DNA of 64,000 nucleotides from positions 994,501-1,058,500 of the forward strand of contig JAGTXZ010000002.1 in assembly GCA_018398575.1 (NCBI GenBank). The letters run 5' to 3'. The DNA is from Ampelomyces quisqualis (Eukaryota > Ascomycota > Dothideomycetes > Pleosporales > Phaeosphaeriaceae). The notes under the pieces were generated by a model that was not told the DNA's origin, did not search any database, and was given only the letters and a program-made list of their open reading frames with translations. Positions within the stretch are counted from its first letter, which is position 1. Each line of letters starts with the position of its first letter. The position numbers and the translations under genes are program-made. Below, piece by piece: positions 21,472 through 30,569 of this stretch.

Positions 21472-23048
21472 TTCCCCGGAAAGAACGAGGGATCGAATCT
21501 AATCACGGACAAGCATCGGGCGGGGTTGGATTTTGTGCATTTACAGGAGCGAATGAGAGGAAAGACCCACGATGCCGGACGACTATGTATGTATGGTAAA
21601 TATTCATGACAATCATACTCTCGACTTTGAACTGTTGAAGCCCACGTTTCTACCCTTCCCACGTACACTCCAATACCGTTTTCGCAAATTCACTCATTTC
21701 TTCCCTTGGCACCATGCTAAACAATTTCTCCGTCTCGGTCAACCTCACGAACCCCGCTCACTACAACTTTCTCGCACACTCTTGCACTCGGCGCTACCCA
21801 GAACCCCATTCGCCTCGTAAACAGCGTGCCGCCCAGACACGGTATTTGCAGCCCTGGGCCAGACGCTGCAGTGCTAATGAACAGTTTATACAACCCCTGC
21901 AAACCTGCCGTGACGAGCCAAATGCGCCTGACGCTCTCCGCCATAATCCACACGTTCCAAAGTGCTTTTCCTTCGGAAACATCTGGCGGCATACAGCCAA
22001 GGAACGGCGAGTTGAGGGAGAGAGTGTGTGACTGAATTGCGCCATGAACATCGTGACCCACGCTTCCAGCACATTTACATGCCCATCAGCTCAACCCGGC
22101 AATCTCAATTTCCGTGCTGAAAAAAACCGAGGACTTGATGCACAAGCAGCACTTGCGCCCTTGCACGATTATTCAGCGCGTCGGTCACACACGTCGGATC
22201 CTGAATCGACCCTATCCCAACACGCTTGCTGGCTTTCTCTTCAATGATCTTATGCATGATCTGCGCATTCGTACCACGTTTCTTGGTTCCATGTTGATAG
22301 AACCATGTGCGCTTCTTGGATTGAGTCGGGGAAACAGCTGCGGTGTAATTGCTCGTGTATCAGTAAAAAACGTCCAGAGGTGGTCCACTGAGTAAGCCAT
22401 TGTCATACCTTGGCGAGAATGCGGTCGAGGGCGTTGGACGAGAAGTGCGAGGCGCTGGATAGAAGGGCTGGGGGGCAGCGTCGATGATCCATGTTTCGGG
22501 TGATGCGTATGGTTTGGTCGTTGTGGGACGTAGGAGAATTGGCTACGGGGGACTTGAGGAAGCGTCTTGATGAGGACTCTTACTTCCTTCGATCAGGGAT
22601 TGGTGGTTTGGATGGGATTAATTTGGCTTGAGCTTGTTGGCCATTGAAAATTCGTAATAGCGAATCGTCCGCTTTTATTGAGGAAATTGAGCATCATGTG
22701 CTCAAATTTTGAGGGGTCCGAATGTGACTGTTGTCGCGATGAAGTCGGGGGTCTGACAGGCGTATCGGCGCGGGAAATGCTGTCAGATTCAGTTGAGGCA
22801 CGTATAGTTTGAGCTTCACGGAGATATGATCGAGGAGGTACGATGAATGCTAACTTTGCCGTTGTTTTGAATGCTATCAGTGGGGAGAAGTAGATACATC
22901 AGCCCGTTCAGGAAGGTGCATCACGGATAGCGCCTTAGCTACGCAGATCGCGCAATCATGCACTGAGATTCGTTATACTCTCTAGATACGGAGTGTATAC
23001 AATGCGTAGTCCACTTGATTCGAGTCTGGCTGGGTTTTATCCATCAGT
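21472..23048. other. 1.6 kb intergenic region with unresolved open frames
   Basis: No gene is called with confidence. On the minus strand near 22490-22440 an ATG frame (MDHRRCPPALLSSASHF) ends at a GTATGA donor and could join frames around 22360-22120, and another frame occupies 22061-21717. The frames cannot be reconciled into one protein and no domain is recognised. Frames on the plus strand overlap the same DNA. A near match to TACGGAGTA (one mismatch) is at about 22987. A transcript would settle whether a small gene is here. Confidence 0.35.
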
Positions 23049-23939
23049 ATGTTTCTCACGAAAACTTTCACTTGCGCTGTCCTCGCCGTAACGAGCATCG
23101 CGACTCCCTCTGTCAACTACAATGGAGGCGCAAAAACAACTTATATCGGACCCGAAAATGGAAGTCTCGTCATTGTCGGCGGTAATTTGAAGTCCGAAAG
23201 AATTTGGCAGCGCATCATTGACCTAGCTGGCGGGCCTATTGTCGTCGTACCGACCGCTGGGGGCGAGCCGAGTTACAATGCCAGTTACCCAGCCGCACTA
23301 TCTCTCCAACGACTCGGTGTAAACGTGACAGTTCTTCACACATACGACCCAGCTATCGCCGACACAGACGAGTTCATTGCGCCATTACTTTCAGCCAATG
23401 GAATTTTCTTCGGAGGTGGCCGACAATGGCGCCTCGTCGACGCATACGCCGGAACGAAGACTGAGACCGCTTTCCAAGACGTATTGAACCGCGGCGGGGT
23501 CATTTCGGGATCAAGTGCAGGCGCCAGTATCATTGGAAGTTTCCTGGCCCGTGGAGACACGAAGAACAATACCATCGTGGTTGGCGATCATACCGTTGGG
23601 TTCGGATACCTGAGGAACACGGCTATAGATCAACATGTATTGGTGCGAAACAGGCATTTCGACATGTTTGAGATCCTGAATACCAATCCAGAACTACTTG
23701 GCCTAGCTATCGATGAAGATACGGCACTTATTGTGCATCAGAACGAGGCAGAAGTGATTGGTAGCACGTATGCTTTGATCTACGATGGAGACTTCTGGTC
23801 AAGAGAAGGAACTTCATTCGCCAACGTACCTGCATCGAACGCAAGATTTTACTTCTTGAAGGAAGGGGATAAATACGATCTTAGTGCGAGAAGGGTCATT
23901 GTTCCGGGCAGTGCAAGCAGTGGGGACGAGGAATGGTAG
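23049..23939 (+). CDS. Secreted cyanophycinase-like peptidase (family S51)
   Basis: Single exon, 296 aa. Residues 1-18 (MFLTKTFTCAVLAVTSIA) form a signal peptide, so export is likely. The mature part shows the S51 fold: SLVIVGGNLK at the first strand, IVVVPTAGGE, then GIFFGGGRQWRLVDAY (the family's GG-x-Q region), the nucleophile Ser in GGVISGSSAGASII, and AIDQHVLVRNRHFDMFEIL, where DQH and the R-x-R-H positions match the family's conserved His/Arg region. N-glycosylation sequons occur early (NAS, NVT). Family members cleave cyanophycin or act on Asp-containing or isoaspartyl peptides. Fungi do not make cyanophycin, so the substrate is unknown. The ATG at 23049 precedes the signal peptide directly. 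The gene is intact and lies between unrelated neighbours. Confidence 0.88.
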   Translation: MFLTKTFTCAVLAVTSIATPSVNYNGGAKTTYIGPENGSLVIVGGNLKSERIWQRIIDLAGGPIVVVPTAGGEPSYNASYPAALSLQRLGVNVTVLHTYDPAIADTDEFIAPLLSANGIFFGGGRQWRLVDAYAGTKTETAFQDVLNRGGVISGSSAGASIIGSFLARGDTKNNTIVVGDHTVGFGYLRNTAIDQHVLVRNRHFDMFEILNTNPELLGLAIDEDTALIVHQNEAEVIGSTYALIYDGDFWSREGTSFANVPASNARFYFLKEGDKYDLSARRVIVPGSASSGDEEW

Positions 23940-24036
23940 CCTCGTAGAGGTCATTGAATCGATTGAGCGGAGCTAGCAAAACCTGTGAATCTCGACATCG
24001 CTAAATATCACAGCAATTCTTCCCCCAGAATTTGAT

Positions 24037-24411
24037 CTATGGGATTGTAACAACAGTGCTGTCAATTGCGATGACGCGGAACTTGCTCGAGTCCGCAAAA
24101 GCCTCTTGGTCCGCGGCGATCTCTTCTTTTCGCGACGATTTGGCAAAGGCCTCGTTGAATTTGACAAAGTGCGCCTCGTCGCGGAGCTCGACTCTGCAAA
24201 TGCAGTCGTAGTCGACAGTGCCTGCGTCTCCAACAAATACAGTGGGGGCGCCGTCGATGCGCTTGACGTAGTGGCGTGTGTGGCTGATTGGGAGAATGTC
24301 TTTGAGAATGCTCATGACAAGAGGGACGTGCTTGTCTTCGTAGTGGTTCTTAAATTGTTCGAAGGTGAGACCGGGTAGGCGAGTAACGAGCATGATTACG
24401 GAGAAAGTCAT
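24037..24411 (-). CDS. EthD-domain protein
   Basis: Small protein of 124 aa with a dimeric ferredoxin-like alpha+beta barrel. It starts at the ATG at 24411: MTFSVIMLVTRLPGLTFEQF then KNHYEDKHVPLVMSIL, the EthD hallmark (F-x-x-HYE-x-x-H). The middle (ISHTRHYVKRIDG) and C-terminal strands (DYDCICRVELRDEAHF, KFRVIAIDSTVVT) complete the fold. In-frame codons continue upstream to 24582 but have poor context and hydrophobic, non-conserved sequence, so the ATG next to the conserved first strand is chosen. Family members include EthD-like proteins and dehydratases of polyketide tailoring. The gene lies about 1 kb from a divergent ABM-domain gene of the same fold group. No signal peptide. Specific reaction unknown. 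Confidence 0.85.
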   Translation of the reverse strand: MTFSVIMLVTRLPGLTFEQFKNHYEDKHVPLVMSILKDILPISHTRHYVKRIDGAPTVFVGDAGTVDYDCICRVELRDEAHFVKFNEAFAKSSRKEEIAADQEAFADSSKFRVIAIDSTVVTIP

Positions 24412-25419
24412 GATGGTGGTTGTGGAAGGGCAATGTTTGTTGAGTGAAGATTTGAGGGGTTGGTAGGTGGAATTGATAGTAGCACTGCGAATGATGCTTG
24501 AGATAAATGATATGATGAAGCAAACTTTGGTGAAATCCTCGTCCTGCTTTATACATTGCTTCAATGAAGGCCCTGAAATCACAATCTACTGTGCGGCCAG
24601 CGGTAAGCCGGGCTGAGACATGGAGCTTGGCGAATCAGGATACGAGAAGTAGTGCCAAGTAGATATCGTGGCATTGTGTAAGACGGTTGCTCCTCACCTC
24701 CGGCGTCCGTAAGCCGTGAGAACGTCATTGACACCCATTGTTTGATGGAGCTCGGAGAGCATACGTAGGGATCTGACGTTGTGAAGGTGCGCGAGGTGCG
24801 GCTGAGTCGCTCTTGAGCAAGACAGAGTAAGTCGGCCGACCTGTGCGGAGAGTCTGGAAAGGTGGTGAAGGAGAAGCATAAGACGCGTCTGGTCGGTGAT
24901 TCTTTGCCTCGTGCGAGCATCAAACCCCGTGCCGACAGCCTACCGGCGTTTCGGACTCATCAAGTAGCGAATTCCTACGAGATGGACTGAGGCGTCGACG
25001 AAGATCAGCTTGGCTTCAAGAATCGCATTGCGCGGTTTCGGGGCGACACGCCGCCGCCACGGCCCTGGACGACAAGCGCGGCCTCAGCCGCGAATTTCAC
25101 AGCCAACGAACAACCTCTGGTGGTATTGGTACACTGTTAACGTACTCCGGACGCGCGGTGTAGTATAATGAAGGCAACGCAAGTTTTCTTTTGGTGTTTT
25201 GGTATCGCATTTGGGCGAGTCTGCTCCAACTCTTTGAGCCTCGGTAACTCTCGGTTTCTCCTCAAACATAGGCGACGAAGTGGATGACGCTAGCAGCTCG
25301 CCTGATAGCTCTTTGCTACACATCTGAAGCATATTCATCATCTTCACCATCAGAGCCGTTACCTATCGCAACAGAATATCCCCTCTGTGTTCATTTCCAG
25401 TTCCAAACTAGCTTGCAAG
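24412..25419. other. 1.0 kb divergent region between EthD and ABM genes
   Basis: Presumed shared promoter region of the minus-strand EthD gene and the plus-strand ABM gene. Short frames at 24579-24923 (-) and 25084-25350 (-) have no recognisable domain and are not called. Confidence 0.4.
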
Positions 25420-25950
25420 ATGACTATCGATGTAAAGACATCCCAACTCTAGTAGCACCTGTACGAATAGTGCTAACGAGAGTTCTCTTAGATCATGGCT
25501 CTGATTTACCCTAAGCCGGGAAAGGCTGGCAGAGTGACTGCAACCTCTGATTGAAAGCAACGGAACCTAATGTTATGGTCAGGTTGAAGAGCTTCTGACT
25601 CAAGCCGCCAAAGCCGTACAGGCCAATGAACCCGGTACATTGCGATATCAACTACACAAAGAGACCAAAGGTGAAGCGCCGACCTTCATCATGTTAGAGA
25701 CGTAAGCCAATATGCAATAACAATATGTACATAGTTCTGATGTGTTACAGATACAAAGACAAGGCAGCCATCGAGGCACACTCCAAGAGCGAGGACTTCA
25801 AGAATATGGGAAGGACGATGAAGAAGGAAGATCTGCTTGCTGCGCCAATGAAGGGTGGGCAATACTCTCTCTTCTCATCCATGTCATGATTACGCTAATT
25901 TCTCAGTGCTGTTTACGAAAGAGGCTGGCGGGTACGCTAGCAAGCTTTGA
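25420..25950 (+). CDS. ABM-domain (monooxygenase-like) protein, 5 exons
   Basis: Small stress-responsive alpha/beta-barrel protein of 106 aa. Five exons: 25420-25431 (12 nt), 25492-25533, 25583-25701, 25751-25854, 25907-25950. Introns of 60, 49, 49 and 52 nt all have GT..AG ends; the total is exactly 107 codons. The joined protein begins MTIDIMALIYPKPGKAGR, continues VEELLTQAAKAVQANEPGTL, RYQLHKETKGEAPTFIMLE, then YKDKAAIEAHSKSEDFKNMG and ends with FTKEAGGYASKL. The E-P-G-T, F-x-M-x-E-x-Y-K-D and H-x-x-S-x-x-F signatures are those of the antibiotic biosynthesis monooxygenase (ABM/YgiN-like) superfamily. The chain is too short for a larger enzyme and no cofactor motif is visible. Its neighbourhood (EthD protein and alcohol dehydrogenase) suggests aromatic or quinone metabolism, but that is inference. 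Confidence 0.88.
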
Positions 25951-26915
25951 GTTTGTGACGGTCGTAAAACAACTTCGAGAGCCGTGAAATATCTTCGAGA
26001 ACCTTGGAAGTTACAAAGCTGAACACCCTGCAGTGTTTAGTAATGAGGTTCAACTAGCTATTTTATCACAGTACATCAGAGCCCATATGCTGTTACATTC
26101 TCTCCTACGTCTCACCCTAACCTTACAACTGCGGACATACATCATGGACAGTCTTCATAGGGTTCTGCCCCCATTTCAGCATTCGGATATCTTATTTCGG
26201 GAACAACCTAGACAGCATGTTTCCAAAGTTGATGTCTACATCCCAAAGCTTCTCGGACTACCAGGCTACATTTCGCACCTTCCTTCGGCCGACCTGTATC
26301 TGCCGCAACACACGTCACGCATTTATGGGGAATCTTTTGTCGGCCCTTTAAGCGGACTCTTGTTGCCAAGGGATCCATCGTCTTTGGAAAGCTCTCAAGA
26401 TCGGTAGATGTGCAAAATATAGAAAGCGGTGTAGGTGCAATCTTTCACCAGAGACTGCACGAATGACAGCAACATGTACCAGGATGAGGCTGAAGATGTC
26501 GCTGATTCTGACATCACAGGAGCGGGAGCTAGCGGCTGCACTAGGAGCTTTCCTTCATCAGTATCGTTTCCACGTGTCGGCACTTCTGCTAGCCTCAACA
26601 ACCCAATTACGGGGTTGCATCTTAACGGGTCTCTTATCAAACCTTTCTTAAACATCCCAATGGCTTCACCTATCCCGGTACAGGCGGTGGCAATTACTCG
26701 TGTACAGGTTTTGCACGGTGGGTCCGAGTTTCCGGCCAAAGGTCGGCGAAGAAGCAAATTGACGATACCGTCATTTGCAGCATTACAAATGCCACAAGAT
26801 GAAGTTGCTTAAAAGAAATGGATGTTGTTTAGATTCATGCTCATCAAGCAGGTACTCTCAAAACAGCACTCTTTTACACCAAATCTATTATCCTCGCTAC
26901 ACTACACATCACACA
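25951..26915. other. 1.0 kb intergenic region 5' of the alcohol dehydrogenase
   Basis: No supported gene; the frames at 26395-26812 on both strands overlap each other and lack domains. Codons in frame with the dehydrogenase extend back to 26775 but are not conserved. The last 100 nt are CA- and CT-rich, as in many fungal promoters. Confidence 0.4.
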
Positions 26916-27971
26916 ATGGCGGCAAACTCCAACTTCCAGGGATGGGTGGCCCACGACCCTTCCGCGGCTGACGGAAACATGAAGTGGGGCTCATATACTC
27001 CCAAAACCTTTGAAGAGACGGACGTCGAAATGGAGATCAGCCACTGCGGTGTATGTGGAAGCGATATTCACACTCTTCGTTCTGGTTGGGGACCGTCCGA
27101 CTACCCGCTCGTTGTCGGCCACGAGATCATCGGAAGGGTCACCCGCGTTGGGAAAAACGTCAAGGACTTGAAGGTTGGCGATAGAGTTGGTGTTGGTGCA
27201 CAGTCCGAATGCTGCGAATCATGCCGTCCTTGCAAGATGCTGCAGGAGTCGAACTGCAATCGCATGACCATGACCTATAATGCAAAGCATAGCAACGGCG
27301 ATAAGTCATACGGTGGATACGCCAAGGTATGGCGCGGACCTGCCTCATTTGCAATCCCAATCCCAGACGGTCTCCCATCAGAGTTTGCCGCGCCCCTGAT
27401 GTGCGGTGGTGTAACTGTCTACAATCCCTTGGTGTCCAACGGCGCTGGTCCAGGAAAGCGTATAGGAGTTGTTGGTGTTGGTGGTCTTGGTCACTTTGCC
27501 CTCCTTTTCGCAAAGGCACTCAAGTGCGACGAGATCGTCGCCATATCCCGATCATCAAGCAAGAAGGAAGACGCCATTAAGCTCGGTGCTGATAATTTCA
27601 TTGCCACTGGCGAGGACCCTGACTGGATGACCAAGAACGCCAACTCGCTCGATCTCATCATCTCGACTATCTCTGGATCTTTCCCTCTCGACCACTATCT
27701 CCAATTGCTCGACGTTAACGGTACCTTTGTTCAGCTTGGTGCTCCCGATGACCCATTGCCCAGCTTCTCGCCTTTGGGATTGATATTCAAGAACCTGAAG
27801 ATTGCTGGCAGCCTGATCGGAACCAGGCAGCATATCCGCGACATGCTGGAGCTGGCCAAGGAGACCAACTTGCAGGCGTGGGTGCAAGTCAGGCCGATGG
27901 AGGAGGCAAACCAGGTACTCGTCGACTTTGAGAAGGGTCTACCAAGATACCGATACGTTCTCAAGAACTAG
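26916..27971 (+). CDS. Zinc alcohol dehydrogenase, cinnamyl-type
   Basis: Medium-chain dehydrogenase of 351 aa, single exon, probably reducing aldehydes with NADPH. Catalytic zinc site: CGVCGSDIHTLRSGWG and YPLVVGHEIIGRV (Cys, then GHE). Structural zinc: CCESCRPCKMLQESNC, four Cys in the normal loop. The nucleotide fold has GVVGVGGLGHFALLFAKAL, and the following strand VAISRSSSKKEDAIKLGAD carries Ser/Arg-Ser at the position where NADP-preferring members (yeast Adh6/Adh7 and plant cinnamyl dehydrogenases) differ from NAD enzymes. Later parts are typical: LDLIISTISG, LLDVNGTFVQLGAP and NLKIAGSLIGTRQ. The start at 26916 has good context (CACAATGG) and lies at the usual distance before the first strand. 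Substrate not predictable. Confidence 0.93.
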   Translation: MAANSNFQGWVAHDPSAADGNMKWGSYTPKTFEETDVEMEISHCGVCGSDIHTLRSGWGPSDYPLVVGHEIIGRVTRVGKNVKDLKVGDRVGVGAQSECCESCRPCKMLQESNCNRMTMTYNAKHSNGDKSYGGYAKVWRGPASFAIPIPDGLPSEFAAPLMCGGVTVYNPLVSNGAGPGKRIGVVGVGGLGHFALLFAKALKCDEIVAISRSSSKKEDAIKLGADNFIATGEDPDWMTKNANSLDLIISTISGSFPLDHYLQLLDVNGTFVQLGAPDDPLPSFSPLGLIFKNLKIAGSLIGTRQHIRDMLELAKETNLQAWVQVRPMEEANQVLVDFEKGLPRYRYVLKN

Positions 27972-28667
27972 ATCGTTGGTATTCTGGCATATTTTCTCGT
28001 CCTGTCGTCTCTTTTAGCATATTAGCACGGCGCATCACGATGTATTCCAACCAACGAAGAAATTTTGATCAACCTTAAAGTAACTCTGCATTCACTATTG
28101 ATGCAACTAGAAGATCCATACGTTCAATCTTAGAAATAACATTACTCTGTAGCACAGAAGTGGCATTGCGAGTCGTCCAGGGCTCATGGTGTGCCACAAC
28201 AACTGTGAATCGTCGCGGAAATTCCGGTACGAACTTGTAGATTTCTGCTTTAGTGGCCTATAGCTATGTCGAACAAGTGACATGGCCGAACTCTCATCCC
28301 ATACGTGTTATGGCTATGAGGGCAAACACGAAGGAGGAAAGTGACCTAGCGTGATCTTGTTCTGTACCGCCTCGCTAATGCAAAGATGCGTTTTTAGCAG
28401 CATAATGGCATAAATGTGTCATGACTGCCCAGATTCAATTGAGGCTGTCAGACGTTATGCCAGCTCTCCATTTTGCAACTGTGGTTCTCACTGTACCAAA
28501 GCGATGCCGTTGTTCAAAAGAATGAAGCGGGACCTCTCTCTAGCTAACATGCGGCAACAATCGGATTAAAACCTCATCAAAATCAAGAGAAGATCGACAG
28601 TGGTAGGTGCGGAAGACCAGAGTACAAGAATCGTACCTTGTCCCATGAACCCAAGTTCCGAACCTTT
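27972..28667. other. 0.7 kb intergenic region
   Basis: No supported gene upstream of the next frame. The coding frame of the neighbour is open back to about 28600, without an ATG, so an upstream exon or lost N-terminus is possible. Otherwise nothing is recognised. Confidence 0.4.
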
Positions 28668-29067
28668 ATGGCCTGGGCTGAGTTTCCCAAAGAAAGCACT
28701 GTCACTGGCAACGAGGCGGAGCCAGATGCTGCAAACGTCTCTGGCGCTATTCAGGTGGTCAAACAAGTCAATTTCGGCCCCCTAGAGAGCAAGCGCTACT
28801 TCACCCAGATCAAAAACGATGGCGAGTTCGTGGAAGTGACGGAGCAGTGGCTTGTCACTGCGAACTTTCAGAAGCTAAACACGTATGTTGTAGTCGCACT
28901 TCAATTGACAGAGAGATAAAATCAGTTGACGTTATCGTAGCTTCAAGAATTACAAATGTGGGATGCATAAGAAGTTCTTCGAAGTCAATGTGTACCAGAG
29001 GGATCCGGTGAATGTACATCACTGGCGTGCAGACATTGCTAGGCCAGCTTCTGAAATTGATCTCTAG
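28668..29067 (+). CDS. Unrecognised two-exon gene, possibly N-terminally incomplete
   Basis: Exons 28668-28882 and 28941-29067, joined by a 58-nt intron with GTATGT donor and TATCGTAG acceptor, give 113 aa. Splicing yields a sensible continuation (LNTFKNYKCGMHKKFFEVNV) and a clean stop after ARPASEIDL. Visible features are an acidic patch (GNEAEPDAANVSG), a strand-like segment (AIQVVKQVNFGPLESKRYFT), KNDGEFVEVTEQWLV and only one Cys. No signal peptide or membrane segment starts at this ATG. The frame is open for about 70 nt before it (KFRTFMAWAEFPKE), so the true start may lie in an unseen upstream exon. No family is recognised and no function is proposed. Confidence 0.5.
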
Positions 29068-30569
29068 ACAGAAAGCTGAAAGACCGAACCAGAAAAAGAT
29101 GAAGGATGAATGCAGATATGTGTTGTGGCCTCTTAGAGCTAGCTCTCTCCTAGCATACTGCTTAGTGCTAAATGCGTCTGATCCATCCAGGCCTGTGACG
29201 CTCCGAAAGTTACTCAGCTCACTAATCACGTATGGGCTACATTGACCATTGCTTTGAAGATCTCTCTTGTTTCATCGAGCAGGGCGTCTTCGCGAAGATA
29301 CCAAGGCACACCCAGAAGCGATATGACGCCATTACCTAAGTTATTCTTGCCATTCTTTGCCCAGTGTTGTCTCCGTGACAGCCCCACCTCAAAAGCTCTT
29401 TCAAGGCTACCCGTGGACTGACATGGATTCACCCATCTAGGGGTGCAGCAATTTCGCAGAGGATGTTGTCAGACCGGAAGTAGAAGGAGTTTCGTAGTGG
29501 TACATGTACTACCATGAGCCACACTCTTCCAAACTCCATCCATTCCCAAGGTCAGACATCGCAATGCTCGCTTGTGAGCGATTGATGTCAGGTTGAATAC
29601 CTCTATCGTTTTGTCATTAGTGATACTTCACCGCGGTGGGTACGTGGCTTTATCACGAAAGGTAACAGCAACTTTTCTGAGGCCTTTCTCATGATTCACC
29701 AGCACAGAGATAGGCAAAAAGTATGTAGTCGATTTTCTACAAAGTGGCAGAGTTGTACATAAGCCTCACGCTTCATGTGAGCATCATGTGTTCGAGTTGA
29801 TCGCTGGCGAGAGCGACGGCGCGGCATCAACAGCGTGCCAGCAAGCTTCGTGGCCGGGATGGCTATTTGACGGACAATACGGAGTAATCCATGATCGAAT
29901 GCCACGCAGGAGTTGCGTGTCAAGGAAGATAAATTGCTTGGGAGGCAGATTGAGCAAAGTGTCGGCACGAGCCATTCATTGACCGAGAAAAGCTAGCGTC
30001 GCCCCCTTGATATGGAGATCGCGTAACTCCCATGGTGCCCATCGAACCTCCTTCGGCCATTACCGGTTCGGGGAGTTCATCGCCTCGAGTATGAGTGCGT
30101 CTGCGATGGGGCGTCACAGTTGTTGTCTTTCAGATCGATCGTGACACCTTCGTTGCTACACGTTAGGTACTCTCGCCGGCCAGTGAGGCCCTTCAACATC
30201 TTCACCGGCGTCTCCCACAGCCTCGACGCGCGCGCGGAACGGGCGCGAGACGCGACGAAAAAGGAACTTCTGGGGGATGCACGGATGACGTGGCGCAATT
30301 CTGGCCCACAAATGCAGCTGAGCTCCGCCTCCATGCAGAGCCGCACCGGCATGGAAAAAGAGTCCGCTTCCCACGGCTCGCTCCATCCCTTCCGCAACCG
30401 AACGGATCTCAGACGTTTGCCAATCCACACCGAGAAGAGGAGACTCTTCCTACGAAGTAAAACATAGTGCCCCATCGTTATCCTGTGACCTAATTGGCCG
30501 AATTATCTGGCCGAGGCTGAAGCCAGCTGCGTGGTAGCACGGGTGACTGCTCAGAGCGAGTCACTCACA
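29068..30569. other. 1.5 kb intergenic region
   Basis: No supported gene. Frames of 90-132 codons around 30077-30475 occur on both strands over the same DNA without domains. One exact TACGGAGTA site lies at 29878-29886. Confidence 0.4.

Noticed and set aside
21717..22490. Possible small split gene on the minus strand
   Set aside because: Short frames look protein-like but cannot be joined with consistent phases, and plus-strand frames in the same DNA look equally plausible. Left as unresolved.
30077..30475. Frames of 90-132 codons on both strands
   Set aside because: No domain, overlapping on both strands, upstream of the CorA-like gene.
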